Below are positions 60,913 to 64,000 of a stretch of 64,000 nucleotides of DNA, piece after piece. Position numbers and translations under genes: made by a program. This DNA comes from Suilimivivens sp009774465. GTDB taxonomy: Bacteria > Bacillota > Clostridia > Lachnospirales > Lachnospiraceae. The notes beneath the pieces are model-generated. The model was given only the letters and a program-made list of their open reading frames with translations. It was not told the origin of the DNA and ran no database searches. Positions within the stretch are counted from its first letter, which is position 1. Each line of letters begins with the position of its first letter. The DNA lies in assembly GCA_947382645.1 (NCBI GenBank), contig CANDAE010000005.1:85002-149001 (forward strand). Reading direction: 5' to 3'.

Positions 60913-60943
60913 CACACGCGCCATATCTCCAATATCATTTTAT

Positions 60944-61684
60944 CTAGGTATAAATAATCTCTGCAATATCTTCAAATTCTTCCTGCTTTTTATCTGTCAA
61001 TATGATTCCCGATGTAAGAGAGGTAAATGTTACCGCACTGACCACATTAAATTTACTGTTGTCGCATAAAACATATGCCTCCATGCATTGCTCCACCGCA
61101 GTTCTTTTTACCAGCGCTTCATTAGCATCCGGCGTTGTAAATCCTGCTGTCCTGCTGACGCCATTTGTTCCAAAAAATCCTTTGGTAAAATGATAGTCCT
61201 TAAGTGTAAGCACAGCCATAGTCCCCACCACCGCTTCCGTTGAATTTTTCAGCGTTCCGCCTGTCAACAGTACCTGGGCGCCTTTTGCCGCAAGCTTTTG
61301 GGCATGGGCAACTCCATTAGTCACAAATGTGGCATTGGTTTCCTCTATATAATCCAGCATGTAACCGGTTGTAGTTCCTGCATCCAGATAAATAAAATCC
61401 TGTGGCTGAATCAGAGAGGCAGCATATTTGGCTATCTTCTTTTTTTCTTCCCTGTTTACTTCAGACTTCTGCGTTACCGTAGGCTCCGCCATTTGATAGG
61501 TATGATCCGGAAGCACTGCGCCTCCAAACACTTTTACCAGCCTGCCCGCCTTATCCAGCATTACAATATCTCTTCTTGCAGTGGATTCTGAAATATCCAG
61601 AAGATTTGTCAGCTCTGTCACTGTCACGCTGCGTTTTTCCTTAAGGATATCCAAAATCATTTTGTGTCTTTGTTCTGATAACAT
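60944..61684 (-). CDS. DeoR-family transcriptional regulator
   Basis: A 246-aa repressor with the N-terminal DeoR helix-turn-helix (VTVTELTNLLDISESTARRD) and a C-terminal sugar-phosphate-sensing domain (IYLDAGTTTGYMLD, VLLTGGTLKNSTEAVVG, NGVSRTAGFTTPD). It follows the fructose PTS and HPr genes and most likely represses them, with fructose-1-phosphate as the probable inducer by analogy to FruR. The operator is not visible because the operon start is outside or at the window edge. Confidence 0.9.
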   Translation of the reverse strand: MLSEQRHKMILDILKEKRSVTVTELTNLLDISESTARRDIVMLDKAGRLVKVFGGAVLPDHTYQMAEPTVTQKSEVNREEKKKIAKYAASLIQPQDFIYLDAGTTTGYMLDYIEETNATFVTNGVAHAQKLAAKGAQVLLTGGTLKNSTEAVVGTMAVLTLKDYHFTKGFFGTNGVSRTAGFTTPDANEALVKRTAVEQCMEAYVLCDNSKFNVVSAVTFTSLTSGIILTDKKQEEFEDIAEIIYT

Positions 61685-61724
61685 GCTTTCCTCCGTTTAT
61701 CTCTTTACCGGAAATGTAATTTCA

Positions 61725-61982
61725 TTATAATTTCTCCTGTACAAACCTGCTGACTGCCTCGTAAGCTGCTTCTTCATCTGTACCGTCAAAAGTAAATACA
61801 ACTTCATTTCCCTGCTTTACGCCAAGTCCCATTAAACCAAAAATTTTCTTACAGTCACCGGATTTTCCGTCTTTTGTAATAGTGATGCTGCATGTAAATT
61901 CCTTGGCAGCTTTTACTAATTCTCCTGCCGGACGTGCATGGATACCTTCTGCGTCTGTAATAACATACTTGAATTCTTTCAT
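61725..61982 (-). CDS. HPr-family phosphocarrier with Lys at the Ser46 position
   Basis: An 85-aa HPr with the active-site H15 in GIHARPAG. The regulatory helix reads CKKIFGLMGLGV, so the Ser46 position is Lys46; phosphorylation by HPr kinase, and with it CcpA-dependent repression, should not occur. It lies between the fructose IIABC gene and the DeoR regulator in one operon, which suggests a dedicated phosphocarrier for fructose uptake that escapes Ser-P inhibition. AGGAGAATCATC precedes the ATG. Confidence 0.9.
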   Translation of the reverse strand: MKEFKYVITDAEGIHARPAGELVKAAKEFTCSITITKDGKSGDCKKIFGLMGLGVKQGNEVVFTFDGTDEEAAYEAVSRFVQEKL

Positions 61983-62024
61983 GATGATTCTCCTTTTCCT
62001 ATTATTTTATAATTTTATTTTTAT

Positions 62025-63938
62025 CTATTCAACATTTTTCTTTAAAACACCAAGCAACAGAGTTGATATTAAAGTTCCCACTACCAGCGCCGCCACGTAC
62101 ATAAGCGGATTTCCTACTACAGGGAATACGAAAATTCCTCCATGAGGCGCCATCAAAGTACAATTAAACAACATGGATAATGCACCCGCTGCTCCGGAAC
62201 CAATGATACATGCCGGAAGCACATGAAGGGGATCGGATGCTGCAAAAGGAATTGCTCCTTCTGTTATAAATGCAAGCCCCATAATAAAGTTTGTAGGACC
62301 GGATTCTCTTTCTTCCTTTGTAAATTTCTTTTTAAACAAAAGCGTTGCAAGGGCAATGGCACAGGGAGGCGTCATGCCGCCAATCATAACTGCTGCCATA
62401 ATATCATAATTTCCTGCTGCAATTGCCGCTGTTCCAAAAACATATGCCGCTTTATTAAAGGGGCCTCCCATATCAATTGCCATCATACCGCCTAAGATCA
62501 GTCCCAATATTACCTTACTGGTTCCGCCCATACTGGTTAACCCATTATTTAAAGCAGTATTAATTCCACCCATTAAAGGCTCTACAATAAATGACATAAG
62601 CAGTCCCATAAGCAAAATGCCAACAAGAGGATAAATCAGTACCGGAGCAATTTTTTCCAAGAAATCCGGCAGCTTATCACATGCCTTACGGAGCAGAATA
62701 ATAATATATCCCGCTGCAAAACCAGCCACTAAAGCTCCCAAAAATCCGGATTTTCCGCCTGATGCAATCATGCCTCCCACAAACCCAAGAGCAAGTGCAG
62801 GTCTGTCGCCAATTGCCATTGCAATGAATCCTGCCAGCACCGGAAGCATAAAACCAAACGCAACACCGCCTAAATTTTTAAACCAGGCCGAAACAGGTGT
62901 AATTGTACCAAAATTACCTCTCTCCGCCACATCAAGCGCATTCATATCTACGCAAAGTCCATCAATCAGAAAAGCAATTGCAATCAGAATACCACCGCCT
63001 ACCACGAAAGGAAGCATATGAGATACTCCATTCATAAGCTGGGTGTAAATCTGATGTCCAACACCGCCGCCTGTTTTTGATGAAGACGCTGCTGCCTTTG
63101 CTCCTGCAGATGCATGATATACCGGCGCATCACCTTTCATGGCACGGTCAAGAAGTTCTCCCGCCTTGCTGATTCCATCGGACACCTGGCACTCAATAAC
63201 CTTCTTGCCATCAAACCGGTCCATAGGCACCTGTGCATCTGCTGCCACAATAATACAGTCTGCTTCTTCAATTTCCTTTGCAGTAAGTACATTTTTTGCC
63301 CCGCCGGAGCCTCTGGTTTCTATTTTTACAAAGCAGTTTCTTTCTTTTGCTGCTTTTTCAATTCCTTCTGCAGCCATATAAGTATGGGCAATCCCTGTAG
63401 GACAGGAAGTAACTGCAAGAATTTTCACCTGTCCGGCATCTGCAACTCCTGTATCCGAAAGACGCTCATCAATGCTTTCCTTTTCATCATCCGCCTTATC
63501 AATAATGGAAAGAAACTCTTCCACTGATTTGGCATTCCGAAGGTTCTCTGAAAATTCTTCATCCATCATTAAAACTGATAACTTACTAAGCACATCAAGA
63601 TGAACATTATCCTTTGTATTAGGCGCTGCAATCAGAAAGATCAGGGTAACAGGCTCACCATCCAAAGAATCAAAATCAACGCCATCCTTTACCACCATTG
63701 CTGCAAGCCCGGGCTTTGTTACCGCGTCACATTTTCCATGAGGAATTGCAATTCCCTCCCCAATACCGGTAGTGCTTTCTTCTTCTCTTGCGTATACCTG
63801 TCTGCGATATGCTTCCCGATCATTGATTTTACCGCTTTTGACCATAAGTTCCACCACCTGATCCAATGCTTCCGTTTTGCTTTCAGGCGCCCCATCAAGT
63901 AAAATACTCCGCTTATCCAGCAATTCTGTTATTCTCAT
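62025..63938 (-). CDS. fruA: Fructose-type PTS transporter, fused IIA-IIB-IIC
   Basis: A 637-aa permease that imports and phosphorylates fructose to fructose-1-phosphate. Domains in order: IIA with phospho-His H67 in GIAIPHGK, IIB with phospho-Cys C179 in VTSCPTGIAHTYMA, and a IIC membrane domain from about residue 290 with some nine to ten helices. The start at 63938 (MRITELLDKR) is chosen because GTAGGAGGTATTGAA lies directly before it. HPr and DeoR genes follow; a 1-phosphofructokinase gene would be expected upstream, beyond the window. Confidence 0.93.
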   Translation of the reverse strand: MRITELLDKRSILLDGAPESKTEALDQVVELMVKSGKINDREAYRRQVYAREEESTTGIGEGIAIPHGKCDAVTKPGLAAMVVKDGVDFDSLDGEPVTLIFLIAAPNTKDNVHLDVLSKLSVLMMDEEFSENLRNAKSVEEFLSIIDKADDEKESIDERLSDTGVADAGQVKILAVTSCPTGIAHTYMAAEGIEKAAKERNCFVKIETRGSGGAKNVLTAKEIEEADCIIVAADAQVPMDRFDGKKVIECQVSDGISKAGELLDRAMKGDAPVYHASAGAKAAASSSKTGGGVGHQIYTQLMNGVSHMLPFVVGGGILIAIAFLIDGLCVDMNALDVAERGNFGTITPVSAWFKNLGGVAFGFMLPVLAGFIAMAIGDRPALALGFVGGMIASGGKSGFLGALVAGFAAGYIIILLRKACDKLPDFLEKIAPVLIYPLVGILLMGLLMSFIVEPLMGGINTALNNGLTSMGGTSKVILGLILGGMMAIDMGGPFNKAAYVFGTAAIAAGNYDIMAAVMIGGMTPPCAIALATLLFKKKFTKEERESGPTNFIMGLAFITEGAIPFAASDPLHVLPACIIGSGAAGALSMLFNCTLMAPHGGIFVFPVVGNPLMYVAALVVGTLISTLLLGVLKKNVE

Positions 63939-64000
63939 TTCAATACCTCCTACTATTAGTATTGTCATAGCCATTCTTTACCTTTTCTATAGGTTCGGCT

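Noticed and set aside
63940..63999. Twenty open minus-strand codons ending just before fruA, possibly the 3' end of a fruK gene
   Set aside because: Too short to recognise; the frame overlaps the fruA ribosome site, and the rest is outside the window.
1..64000. CRISPR arrays, insertion sequences, prophage or integrase genes
   Set aside because: No regularly spaced identical repeats, transposase or integrase motifs were seen; the tandem repeats found are short and explained above.

Overview
The window reads as a stretch of a low-to-mid GC Firmicutes chromosome, most likely from Lachnospiraceae (Clostridia). This rests on gene content and order: type III glutamine synthetase, the cdaA-cdaR-glmM cluster, an mbl-flhO-flhP-flgJ group, ireB-ruvX-DUF1292 next to ribonuclease J and trmR/trhP, PucR and YesM/YesN regulators, strong AGGAGG ribosome sites with frequent TTG/GTG starts, and a perfect Gram-positive LexA box. 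The genus cannot be fixed from the sequence. About nine genes in ten lie on the minus strand. Plus-strand genes are a DUF3048 lipoprotein, a YjfB peptide, a DUF1905/C39-like protein, an HPr-like protein and nudC. No IS element, prophage, CRISPR array or rRNA operon was seen, and no gap between genes exceeds 300 bases.

Region 1 (1-15.9 kb): the 5' part of rfbD runs off the left edge, followed by a DUF3048 lipoprotein, leuA and a canonical HPr. A long minus-strand run then reads mbl, two flagellar rod/hook genes and flgJ, then (after a terminator) recD2, comFC, a YvyF-like zinc protein, two unassigned membrane proteins, cdaA, cdaR and glmM. This joins cell shape, flagellar rod parts, DNA repair and c-di-AMP/cell-wall precursor control.

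Region 2 (16-31 kb): an SOS-controlled uvrB-uvrA operon, remnants of a PIN-type toxin-antitoxin locus, an AlbA/Schlafen-like ATP-binding regulator with a 12-bp tandem repeat, and a complete oligosaccharide locus (YesM kinase, YesN regulator, solute-binding protein, two permeases, GH5 glycosidase).

Region 3 (31-43.5 kb): the division hydrolase module ftsE-ftsX-PcsB-like-ctpA, a PucR regulator, yjfB, a CPBP protease, cvfB, an acyl-ACP thioesterase, an MNT/HEPN pair, tRNA-Gln(CTG), a DUF1905 plus C39-like fusion, and glnA type III behind a leader that contains a terminator.

Region 4 (43.8-56 kb): RNA modification and decay genes (trhP, trmR, ylbF, RNase J, ruvX, ireB, mtaB, thiI, nifS, rsmE, prmA), with a truncated MltG-like protein, an HPr-like protein lacking the phosphorylatable His, and a 158-bp foldback between nifS and thiI.

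Region 5 (56-64 kb): nudC, an aldo/keto reductase, a DUF5722 lipoprotein with an orphan BMP-family binding lipoprotein, and a fructose PTS operon (IIABC, a second HPr with Lys at the Ser46 position, a DeoR regulator).

The points most worth following are: three HPr-family proteins that split the His15 and Ser46 sites in three ways; the DUF1905/C39-like protein; a family of short hairpin repeats at four intergenic sites; the nifS-thiI foldback; the glnA leader; and two membrane proteins embedded in the c-di-AMP operon.
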